Of a DNA stretch of 36,922 nucleotides, positions 7,022 through 14,660 are shown piece after piece (position 1 is the first letter of the stretch; each line of letters begins with the position of its first letter). A program made the translations under genes and the position numbers. Under the pieces are notes generated by a model, which was not told the DNA's origin, made no database searches, and saw only the letters and a program-made list of their open reading frames with translations. Source of the DNA: Spirogloea muscicola (Eukaryota; Streptophyta; Zygnematophyceae; Spirogloeales; Spirogloeaceae); NCBI GenBank assembly GCA_009602725.1, contig WELB01000036.1:148845-185766 (forward strand), given 5' to 3'.

Positions 7022-9945
7022 ACGCTGCAGTGGCTGCGGCCACAGCAGGCCGCCGCACTTCGCAGACAGCGCCTTCGCCTGACAGGGCGGCCAGTGTCCG
7101 CCGCGCTCTCCGGTATGGCCATGCCGGGGAGCTCTCGAGAGCCGTCCAAGCGCGCGATGATTCGGTGTTGGCGCCGGCGACTGAGGCCACGCGGGATGCC
7201 CTCTCGTCCCTCCACCCCTTGGTGCGCTCTCCCCTGCCTTCGTGGTTGGCTTCCTACATCCCGCAGGAAGGGGTGGCCCTTAATGCGGCCGCCTTCCGCA
7301 AGGCCTTGCAGAGCAGCCAGCGCGCAGCTGCAGGCGACCCCTCGCGCATGGTATGGAGCATTTGAGGGAGCTCTTCCTCGAGGGGGACGAGGCGGTCTTT
7401 CGGGCGCTGCACCAGGTGTGCCAACGCATGGCCCGGGGTCACGTCCCTGCCAGCATCCGCAGTGTGCTCTGCGCCAGCACCCTGCTAGCCCTCAGCAAGG
7501 TCAATGGCGGCGTCCGCCCCATTGCCATTGGCGAGGTCCTGTACCGCCTGGTGGGACGGGCACTCTGGCAACAGCACGCCGATGCGGCCCAGACACACCT
7601 GGCCCCACACCAGTATGGCGCAGGCCTGCGGAGCGGCGGCGAAGCAGTGGTCCATGGGGTGCGGGCTTCCCTCGACTTGCACCCCAAGTGGGTGGTGCTG
7701 GCAGTGGACGTCCGCAACGCGTTCAACTGCGTCGACCGCGCAGCTGTCGCCGACGAGCCCCGTGAGGCCCCAGCAAGGCCAATGGGGGGGTCAGGCCCAT
7801 TGCCGTTGGCGAAGTGCTCTACCGCCTGGTGGGGCGCGCACTATGGCAACAGCACGCGGGGCTGGCCCAGGCACACCTGGCGCCCCACCAGTTCGGCGCG
7901 GGGCTGCGAAGCGGCGGTGAGGTGGTCGTGCACGGCGTACGGGCCGCCTTGGACCTGAACCCAGATGGATGGCCTTGGCGGTAGACTACCAGAATGCGTT
8001 TAACAGCGCAGACCGGGATGTCATTGCAGAGGAGCTGAGGGCGGCCTTCCCCAGCCTCCTCCCCTTCTTCAGGCTGGGATATGGTCAGCCAAGCGACCTG
8101 CTGTGGCGGACATGGCATGGGGTGGTGGAGGTCCTCCATTCCTCCACAGGCGCGCGCCAAGGAGATCCGCTGGCTGTGCTCTACTACGCACTGGCTCGCA
8201 ACCGTGCGCTGCTGGCTACGGTCGCGGCTCACCCGGGCGTCCACGCCCCCACGCATGCTGACGACACAACGCTGGTGGGGCTGCCAAACGACGTCGTGGC
8301 AGCCTTTTGACACCCCCAAAAATTGCAGCTGGGCGCGATCGGCTTGGGCATCCGCGCAGCCAAATGCAGCGCTTGGTCTCCCCAGGGCCTGCCAGCCCAC
8401 CTGCGCTTGCCCTCGGGCTGTCAGACACCAGCTGGGGGCTTCATCCTCCTCGGCGCCCCCATAGGCTCCCCAGCCTTTGTGGTGGAGCAGCTCCAGGTAC
8501 GACTGCTGGAGCAACTCCAGCCGGCGGACCGCCTCCACACGCTGCAAGACATGCAGTTGGCGACCGCTATGCTGACCAGGTGCACTGCCCAGCGTCCACA
8601 CTACCTGGCCCGCGTCCTCCCTCCCTCCCCGGCGGTGAAGGCGACATACGCGGCTTTTGACTCTGGCATTCTGGCGAGCGCTGCCACTCTCCTGCAACAC
8701 CTCAGCTTTTTCACCACACCAGCCGCGTTGCTCCAGGCTAGCCTGCCTGTTAGTCACGGCGATCTGAGCTGCCGCCCAGTCGCCCTCACCTGCGAGGCCG
8801 CCTACCTGTGCAGCTGGGCCCAGGTCGCCGCACCCATCAGCCGGCGGTTCCAAGCTCACGGCATCCGCACCTTGGAGCGGGTGGTAGCTGAAGTGGAGGG
8901 CGGCTCGTTGCCCTTCCAGGCTGCTCTCCGCGCTGCCCGTGACGCGCTCCTGGCGGCCCACCCCGACATGTCGAAGCAGGTCGTTCCATTCATCCACCTT
9001 GCGCACACCCCCGACCTGCGGGCCCAGGCCCGCTACACTGCACTTGTGGACAAAGCGGCCTATGACCAGGTGGTGGAGCTCATTCCGCCGCACGACACCC
9101 GAGGGCGCGCCCGGATCCTCTCGCCTCCTCCCCCGGGGCGGCGGCGCGGCTATCAGCACTCCCCATCTACGCGGCGCTGACAATTCCAGACGCGGTATCC
9201 AGGACGGCGGCCCACTGGCTCCTTGGCCTCCTCCCTCCCTGCCTTGTCGGGGTCCAACAGTGCAAGTGCGGTGCCCGCCACGATGACCCTGCGGCGCTGG
9301 CGGCCCACATGCTCCGCTGTGCGCATGGGGGCGAGCGGACAGGTTCACACGACCTCCTGCGAGACGCCATGCAGGGTGTGTTCCTGGAGTCCGGCTACAA
9401 GGTGGCAGTAAAGAACTTGACGATGATGCCCATCCTGCGGGCCGCTGACGGACAGCTTCACACCCGCCGCGCGGACCTCATTGGTATCTCGCCTGGAGGA
9501 GGTCCGCGAATCGTCGCTGATGTGGTGACTGCAGATTTGCGTGGATTTGGCCAACCCCGCGAAGTCGGCCACGCTTGTTGGGCACGCGGTCGCTTTGGCG
9601 GCTCGGAGTAAGGAGCGCAAGTACTCTGACCACCCTCCAGGCGATGCCTTGGCGGCACTGGCCATTGACGTACACGGGGCCTTCGGCAGTGGCTGGTTGG
9701 ATCTCCTCCAGCGGCTTGCCCGGGAGGCCATCGAGCGGTGGCCGGGTTTGCCAGGCTTCAATGCTGCCGGGTCCCTCGCGCAGGTCTTTTGGATGAGGCT
9801 GGCGGTCTCGCTACAGCGCTTTTTGGCTCATGCGGTCCACGCGCGCGCTGGCCGTGCTATGGCTGCTGCTTCCAGGTCTCGGCAGAGTGCCGCTTTTCCT
9901 GCTTCGAGATACTCTGATCTGCTGTTGCACACACGTGGATATTGA
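7022..9945 (+). pseudogene. Broken RLE retrotransposon, chimeric copy
   Basis: Homologous to the intact element from the region just upstream of the RT domain to the C-terminus, but in several frames: about 7030-7350, 7353-7757, 7771-7965 (another frame), 7969-8310, 8323-9140, then 9150-9560 and 9541-9945. Visible landmarks are NGGVRPIAIGEVLYRLVGR, SVD-like AVDVRNAFNCVD, GARQGDPLAVLYYALARN, HADDTTLVG (His replaces Tyr of YADD), the CCHC near 9260-9320, HTRRADLIGIS and SDLLLHTRGY-TGA. The NGG...NAF block occurs twice (7493-7757 and 7771-8036) with clear divergence, so it joins two different copies. At least four frameshifts make it non-functional. It begins right after the tail of the preceding element. 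Confidence 0.85.
7493..8036 (+). repeat. Duplicated RT segment (two diverged halves)
   Basis: Positions 7493-7757 and 7771-8036 both encode the stretch from LSK-NGGVRPIA through HLAPHQ-GAGLRSGGE to NAFN-DR. They differ at many third positions and several residues. The junction is near 7757-7770 (GACGAGCCCCGTGAGGCC). The divergence indicates recombination between separate copies rather than a fresh tandem duplication. Confidence 0.75.
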
Positions 9946-10071
9946 GCATCCATCTGAATCTCACTCTGCACCGTCTCGTGCTTTGTAGTGTAGTCCTTTT
10001 TCGGCACTTCTTTCTTTGGCTTTGGACATTGTCAGCCCCTCTTCTCCATGGGCGAGCTCTTCATTGGGAGC
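9946..10071 (+). repeat. 3' flank with hairpin core deleted
   Basis: The sequence TGCTTTGTAGTGTAGTCC, TTTTTCGGCA, TTTGGCTTTGGACATTGTC, CAGCCCCTCTTCTCCATGGG matches the unit at about 14440-14620. The segment carrying CCATTCTTTTTGGGCTGGC and the loop is missing, so GACATTGTC joins directly to CAGCCCC. The unit abuts the 5' truncation point of the next retroelement copy. Confidence 0.6.
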
Positions 10072-11149
10072 AGGCGGCAGTGGACGTGGGGACCGGCACG
10101 TTGCCATTCCAGGTGGCTCTCCGCTCAGCCCGGGATGCGCTGCTTGCAGATCACCCCGCCCTGGTGCCACGGGCCGTCCCGTTCGCGCACCTTGCCTGCA
10201 CGGCCGACCTCCGGGCCCAAGCTCGCATCAATGCCGAGGTAGATGCGGCCTCCTTCACCACGGCGTTGGGGCTTTTGCCTTCGGACGACCTCCGGGAGCG
10301 CGCGCAGTTGCTCTCTGCCTCCTCCCCAGGGGCGGCAGCTGGGTTGTCTGCCCTGCCGATCCACGACGCGCTCCGGATGCCGGTTGACGCCTTCCGTACA
10401 GCGGTGCACCGCCACCTCGGCCTCCACCCACCCTGCCTCAGTGGAGTACAGCAGTGTGGGTGCGGCGAGCGCAGCTCAGACGCGACATCGTTGGCAGCTC
10501 ATATGCTCAGGTGCGCACGGGGTGGTGAGCGGACAGGAACTCACGACCTGCTGCCGAACGCAATGTTTGGCATCCTTGTCGAGGCCGGTTACACGGTGGC
10601 GCTCGAGAATACCGCATCATGCCTCCGACCGTTGGGGCCGATGGCCGCATCCACACCCGGCGCGCCGATCTCGTCGCCAGCACGCTCGGCGGGGGGCCTC
10701 GGCTCATCGCCGACGTTGTCACGACTGACTGTTTTGATTTCAGGAGCGCCAAACGCTCGTCAAAGGAGGCGGGCTACGCAGTCCGCCAAGCGGCGAGCGC
10801 GAAGGAACGTACATACTCGGATCACGCGGTGGTAGACGAGTTTGTCCCACTCGCCGTCGACGTACACGGCGCCGTTGGCACAAAATGGCTTGACCTGCTC
10901 CACCACCTTGCGCAGCGAGCAGCGGCCCGCCCCCTTGGGCAGCAGGGCGAGCAGCCTGGCTTCAATTTCGCCGGGTCCCTCGCTCACGTCTTCCGGATGC
11001 GCTTGGCCATCTCTTTGCAGCGCTCCCTTGCCTTCGCGGTTCACTTGCGCGCAGGCCACGCTTTGGCGGCGGCCTCCGGCGTCCGTCAGGGCGACGTCTT
11101 TCCGTCTGCGAGCTATTCCGACTTGCATCTTCTGACTAGAGGTTACTGA
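10072..11149 (+). pseudogene. 5'-truncated RLE retrotransposon copy
   Basis: Only the C-terminal third remains. It starts at LPFQVALRSARDALLADHP and continues through the CCHC (CGCGERS...HMLRC), ERTGTHDLLPNAMFG, HTRRADLVAS, LIADVVTTD and YSDHAVVDE. It ends in SYSDLHLLTRGY and TGA at 11147-11149. A frameshift occurs near 10,610 (between LENTA and the MPPTVG-like segment). The RT domain is absent. The 5' junction lies at GGGCGAGCTCTTCATTGGG, the tail of the preceding unit. Confidence 0.8.
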
Positions 11150-11290
11150 GCGTACCCTTGCTGATGTCTTAGTCCTTAGCACTCCGGCTCCTTCAGACCT
11201 TGTGCATTCCTTTGGGCTGGCCTCTCCACCAGTTACTGTGGCCGCGCTTTCTCTCACAGCCACTGCCGTACTTTGGAAAACATTGGAAGC
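11150..11290 (+). other. 3' flank of truncated copy with expanded-loop hairpin
   Basis: CTTGCTGATGTCTTAG, ACTCCGGCTCCTTCAGACC and CATTCCTTTGGGCTGG precede a hairpin whose GGCTG (11215-11219) and CAGCC (11257-11261) are separated by about 37 bases, against 7-9 in most copies. The downstream CACTGCCGTACTTTG matches the units at about 12740 (minus) and 13355. Confidence 0.55.
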
Positions 11291-11399
11291 GCTTTCGTAC
11301 GTCCTCATTGGTTACGTGACGTTTAAGTGGGTCACCCTGACGCGTAGTACCAAGGTGCGGCGGCCCAGTATCGTTAAGACTCTCGCGGCCCCATTGCGA

Positions 11400-11520
11400 C
11401 GGTGACGCGCGGCGCGCCGAAAGAGGAGCTGCTCGGCGGTGCCGCCGCCGCCGCATCGCCGCCGCAGCGCCGCCGCGCCGCCGGAGCCGCCGNGGCGGCG
11501 CCGCTTCCAGAAGGAAGCCG
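11400..11520. other. CCG-rich stretch containing an N
   Basis: A GCCGCC-rich block surrounds a single undetermined base at 11493. The frames that cross it are Ala/Pro/Arg-rich and not credible proteins. The N indicates an assembly or base-calling problem in GC-rich sequence. Confidence 0.7.
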
Positions 11521-11645
11521 TGTGGCGTGGCTCTTGCGAGCCACCTGTCCTCACAACCGTATCACCCTTGTCGGGCCCGCCTTCTCGAAGGTGGGCCTTG
11601 AGGCGAGCCTCCCAGAGACCCCTGGGGAGGGTGGCACATGAAGCC

Positions 11646-11923
11646 CGCAACATCGCAGGCGCTGCTGTGGCGGCTGTGTTGCACGCTTCAGGGGTTCGGA
11701 CCGCAGACGTGCGGCCTACTCGTGGAGCTGCTCGGCAGTCCACCACCAACCTCTCTGAGCTGTATGTGCGTGGGTCTGTGCCATACCCATCACAAATACG
11801 CACATACAGCTCAGAGAGGTTGGTGGTGGACTGCTGAGCAGCTCCACGAGTAAGCCACACGTCTGCGGTCTAAACCCCTGAAGCGTGCAAGACAGCCACC
11901 ACAGCAGCCCCTGCAATGTTGCG
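11646..11923. repeat. 278-bp foldback element (125-bp arms)
   Basis: The left arm 11646-11770 and right arm 11799-11923 are inverted complements with only scattered mismatches. They begin and end with CGCAACAT/ATGTTGCG and are separated by a 28-base loop that itself contains TGGGT...ACCCA. Mirror-image open frames on both strands (ELYVR, TYSSERLVVDC) are a consequence of the palindrome. It is consistent with a MITE or foldback transposon. No clear target duplication is seen. Confidence 0.85.
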
Positions 11924-12056
11924 AGTGATCCATTACAACCGTGAAGTCAACACCCTCGAGATAGCATCACAACACACGTAGGGCGTGCACAACGACAGCA
12001 AGGGAGCAGGCGTCAAGCACGGTGGCTGATTGCATGGCCGCATTTTGTTGCCAAAT

Positions 12057-12576
12057 TGTGACGTCCTGATCCTTGTACACACAGTTAGGGTCAGGGCGTC
12101 CTGATTGTATCCGGTCGCTGGGGTTTAGAGACGGGTTTCCCAGCACAGAGAAGCACCACTTTCCTATGCAGCAGAGTACCTTGCCCTGAGGCGCCGCCAA
12201 CAAGCGGCGACTCACCACCCGGTCAAAGTCAGTGAAGCCCACGCAAGAGAGGCGCGCGCAGCCCTGCTGCCGCCTGCTGTCGCAGCTCGTCAACGCAGCC
12301 CTGCTGCTGCCTGCTGCTACAGCCCAACGCCGTAACCCGTCACTGCGGATCTTCATTGGCTCTCCTGAAAGTAGACTGTGGCTGCTCCCTTTGGGGACAG
12401 TTGCTAGCCCGTAGCGAGAGGTGAGTCGCCGCCTGTCGGCGGCGCCTCAAGGCAACTTATTCCGCTGCATATCGAAGTGGTGCTTCTCTGTGCTGGGGGT
12501 TTCGTCTCTAAATCCAAGCGACCAAATACAATCAGGAGTCTTAACCCCTAGCTGTGTATATGGATCAAAACGTTAC
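12057..12576. repeat. Imperfect inverted repeat, ~160-bp arms
   Basis: Positions 12057-12216 and 12420-12576 are inverted relatives. Shared pieces include GGTGAGTCGCCGC, GGCGCCTCA, AGTGGTGCTTCTCTGTGCTG and CTAGCTGTGTA-like ends. The arms are clearly diverged. The ~200-base spacer has internal CAGCCCTGCTGC duplications (12260-12310). Both arms translate to a similar VSRRL-AAPQG...WCFSVLG peptide, which I do not recognise. Confidence 0.7.
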
Positions 12577-12581
12577 ATATT

Positions 12582-12655
12582 TCTTTGTATGCACCTGGCT
12601 GGCTAAATACAGCCGCTCTTTAGTATCACCAGCCGCATTTCTACTTTCAGCGAGA
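12582..12655 (+). repeat. Hairpin unit like the intact element's 3' UTR
   Basis: TTTGTATGCACCTGGCTGGC, an AAATA loop and CAGCCGCT (12597-12614) are followed by TATCACCAGCCGCATTTCT. This parallels 6902-6955 and 2421-2475. The copy sits alone immediately after the inverted repeat, without the retroelement coding tail. Confidence 0.6.
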
Positions 12656-12734
12656 CGAGCCCTTGCGCGGGAGACTTTGTCTAAGTCCATTCCATTACTG
12701 CCATTCCTTTGGGCTTTTGAGGAACAAGAGAGGA

Positions 12735-12885
12735 ACGCTCTTTCAACGTAAGGCAATGGCTGTGAGGAAAGAAAGGCAGGCCAGCCCAAAGGAATGTACA
12801 AGGTCTGAATGAAAGAGCTCTTTCAATGTGCGGCACATGGCTGTGAGAGGCCAGCTCAACGAAATGTACAAGATCTGAAAGGCCG
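12735..12885 (-). repeat. Two tandem hairpin units, minus orientation
   Basis: Both units carry ATGGCTGTGAG (12756 and 12837) and ...CCAGCYCAA-GAATGTACAAG. They form hairpins at 12758-12786 and 12839-12856, then AAGAGCTCTTTCAA. Read on the minus strand they match the 11214-11280 and 13341-13380 type (CATTCCTTTGGGCTGGCC...CACAGCCA-TGCC-TAC). Confidence 0.6.
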
Positions 12886-13001
12886 GAAGTGGCAGAAACC
12901 ACGGAACTCTCTGCCTGAACAGTGTATCGCCTTGAATTGGCCTCCATTTCGTTTCATGCGCCCCGCGCGCCTTCCCTCTGTGACTTCCGTGAGTGGGCAC
13001 T

Positions 13002-13152
13002 TGATAACCTCTAGTCAGCAAGTGCAGATCAGAATAAGTAAATTGCAGAGAAGTGTCGCCCTGTTGAAAATTTGGAGGCAGCAGCCGAGGCGCGGCTTGC
13101 TCGCAGGTGGACGGCAGACGCCAAGGACTGCTGCAGGGAGATGGCAAGGTGC
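13002..13152 (-). pseudogene. RLE retrotransposon C-terminal fragment
   Basis: The minus strand encodes LAISLQQSLASAVHLRAS...AAAS in one frame and then, after a frameshift near 13085, TYSDLHLLTRGY. These align with the end of the 10072-11149 copy. The stop codon is mutated (TATCAA follows the Gly codon). It is a short, degenerate relic. Confidence 0.7.
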
Positions 13153-13174
13153 ATCCTTGTCCTTCATCACAGCC

Positions 13175-13235
13175 ATTAAACCTTAAACTCTAAACCCTAA
13201 AACCTTAAACCTTACATTAGGGGTTTAGGGTTTTG
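13175..13235. repeat. Degenerate telomere-like tract, switching strand
   Basis: TTAAACC, TAAACCCTAAAACC and TTAAACC are followed after ACATTA by GGGGTTTAGGGTTTT. The CCCTAAA strand is thus followed by the TTTAGGG strand, giving a head-to-head interstitial arrangement. The motif is the plant/green-algal telomere type. Confidence 0.75.
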
Positions 13236-13239
13236 AATC

Positions 13240-13440
13240 CTTGGGCTGGCATCTCACAGCCATTCCCTTACAGAGGGGGAATTGTTTCTTTCGGGCTGAC
13301 TTTCACAGCCCTCGCCCCCCGACGAGCTTACACCCCTTAGTGCTGGCCTCACACAGCCACTGCCTTACTTTGATAGAGCTATTCCATATCCGGCTGCTCG
13401 TGTTGGGGACTTGCGGTTGCTGACTAAGGGTTACTCAGCA
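13240..13440 (+). repeat. Three hairpin units and a retroelement tail
   Basis: Hairpins occur at 13244-13261 (GGCTGGCATCTCACAGCC), 13293-13311 (GGGCTGACTTTCACAGCCC then TCGCCCCCC, as at 1779-1797) and 13342-13358. A tail encoding GDLRLLTKGY follows at 13405-13436, with no stop directly after it. Each unit represents a different subfamily, so several insertions or exchanges are stacked in 200 bases. Confidence 0.6.
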
Positions 13441-13559
13441 GGCCTCTGTGGTGGTCTCTGCGCTGTCCCAACCCCATTCCTTTCCAAGCTCCCATTTGCT
13501 GTGGCTATTAATTTTTTTTTTGAATGAGCCACTATTTTAGGACTTTGTTTGATCATTTG

Positions 13560-13715
13560 TTGGCTGGCTTATCACAGCATCCTTCGAAAGACCTGCTTCT
13601 TGTTTGCGAAAACTCTTGTCAACCCAAAGGCGTTCGCCGTGCACTTCCGAGCAGGTCGCACCTTAGCTGCTGCGTCTGTGTGTCAGCAAGGCAAACTCTT
13701 TCAGGCTGCTAATTG
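13560..13715 (+). pseudogene. Hairpin plus RLE C-terminal fragment
   Basis: A short hairpin GGCTG...CAGC (13562-13578) is followed at about 13619-13700 by a frame reading NPKAFAVHFRAGRTLAAAS and CQQGKLF. This matches the AFAVHLRAGHALAAASG region near the end of the 10072-11149 copy, and then a TAA. No other part of the element is present. Confidence 0.65.
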
Positions 13716-13939
13716 ACACTTTCCTGGGCTGTGCGCTCTTGTACCTGCTCCTGTATTTGTCCCTGTGTGTTGTCCACAGCGTTCTCAGAGTCTGCATTCC
13801 TCCAGTCGAGCTCCTCCATTGGACGTTTGCATTTGTCCACAGGTCCAGCAGATCGCTCTCGTTGAGGTGGCGGCCCAGCAGATCGACCTCGTCGCAGCGG
13901 CTCAGATGCAGATGCGCTATGGCAGCAGACAGATTCAGA

Positions 13940-13998
13940 TCTCAGACAGTCAATTAGACAGTACAGGCTCCGCCCTCACCCAAGGTGGGTGGCAGCCA
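13940..13998 (+). repeat. Short dispersed repeat, second copy at 15172-15225
   Basis: GCAGATCTCAGACAG, ACAGGCTCCGCCCTCACCC and AGGTGGGTGGCAGC are recognisably related to 15172-15225 (GCAGATCATCCTAG, ACAGGCTCCGCCCGCATTC, AGGGTGAGTGGCAGC). Both lie in sequence without a supported gene. The origin is not known. Confidence 0.5.
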
Positions 13999-14009
13999 TA
14001 GCTAGAGAA

Positions 14010-14100
14010 GAAGTGGCACTCCCAATGGGGGCAAGGGCTGCGAAAAGCCAGCCCAAAAAGAATTCACAAAGGTTCAGAGGGGCCTAAGAGCGGTGAGCAG
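14010..14100 (-). repeat. Hairpin unit, minus orientation
   Basis: GGGGGCAAGGGCTGCGAAAA, GCCAGCCCAAAAAGAATTC and ACAAAGGTTC parallel 1828-1880. The stem is GGGCTG/CAGCCC at 14035-14054. This is the minus-strand form of the subfamily that is in plus orientation at 1779-1797 and 13293-13311. Confidence 0.65.
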
Positions 14101-14232
14101 CTACAGCTAGGGCGCGCGGGCGCATCGCGTGGCCTCAGATGTGGGGAGTTTGCCCGATGAAATGCGTGTGTATCAAGAGATGGGGACCATGTGTGGCCAA
14201 GTACAGTGGCAAGCACATCGACAAATGTACGT

Positions 14233-14380
14233 CACCTGCTGCTAAGCTGACCCGCTCAGTAACCACGAGTCAGCACATAGAGGTCGGTAAGTGATGCTCG
14301 AATACCGGACGGCAATCGACAAGCTCTTGAACTACCAGCTAAGGCTCGACCAGCTTTCTGATGCAACGCATGAGCCTGAG
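14233..14380 (-). repeat. Inverted partner of 2131-2275 (retroelement tail)
   Basis: Reverse complement of the 2131-2275 tail region, including GCTGACTCGTGGTTACTGAG (which encodes LTRGY plus stop) and the GTCGATTGCCG and CAGAAAGCTGGTCGAG pieces. Small indels distinguish the two. Only the tail end of the element is retained. Confidence 0.65.
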
Positions 14381-14429
14381 AGATGGGTGCCCGAGGGTGC
14401 CCGAGGCCTCCCTTAACCAGGCCTCCACC

Positions 14430-14660
14430 TCTGCTTCGTCTTGTGCTTTGTAGCGTAGTCCTTTTTCGGCAGCTTTTTCATCTTTAGCTTTGGATATTGT
14501 CCATTCTTTTTGGGCTGGCTTTGCCAGCCGCTCTTCGGCACCTGTTGTAGCTCTTTGGATTTTGTCCATTCTTTTTTGGCTTGCTTCTGCCAGCCCCCCT
14601 CTTCTATGGGCGAGCTCATTCTTCTTCTCCAAGGGCGAGCACTTTCTATCTTATCCAAGG
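14430..14660 (+). repeat. Two consecutive hairpin 3'-units
   Basis: The first hairpin is GGGCTGGC-TTT-GCCAGCC (14512-14529), preceded by TTTGTAGCGTAGTCCTTTTT and CGGCAGC. The second is GGCTTGCTTCTGCCAGCC (14578-14595) after TTTTGTCCATTCTTTTTTGG. They are followed by TATGGGCGAGCTC and AAGGGCGAGCAC ends. The arrangement is a nested or serial insertion of 3' ends. Confidence 0.65.

Noticed and set aside
11402-11860. Proteins of 130-180 residues across the N at 11493 and the foldback
   Set aside because: They cross an undetermined base and mirror each other across a palindrome, so they are by-products of repeat structure.
540-14660. Hairpin units as Helitron 3' ends
   Set aside because: Helitrons have a 3' hairpin but insert without target-site duplication. 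Two insertions here have direct repeats, and the units follow retroelement stop codons.
540-14660. CRISPR array or tRNA genes
   Set aside because: Repeat spacing is irregular, orientation is mixed and the repeats are dispersed. No cloverleaf with conserved tRNA boxes was recognised on reading.
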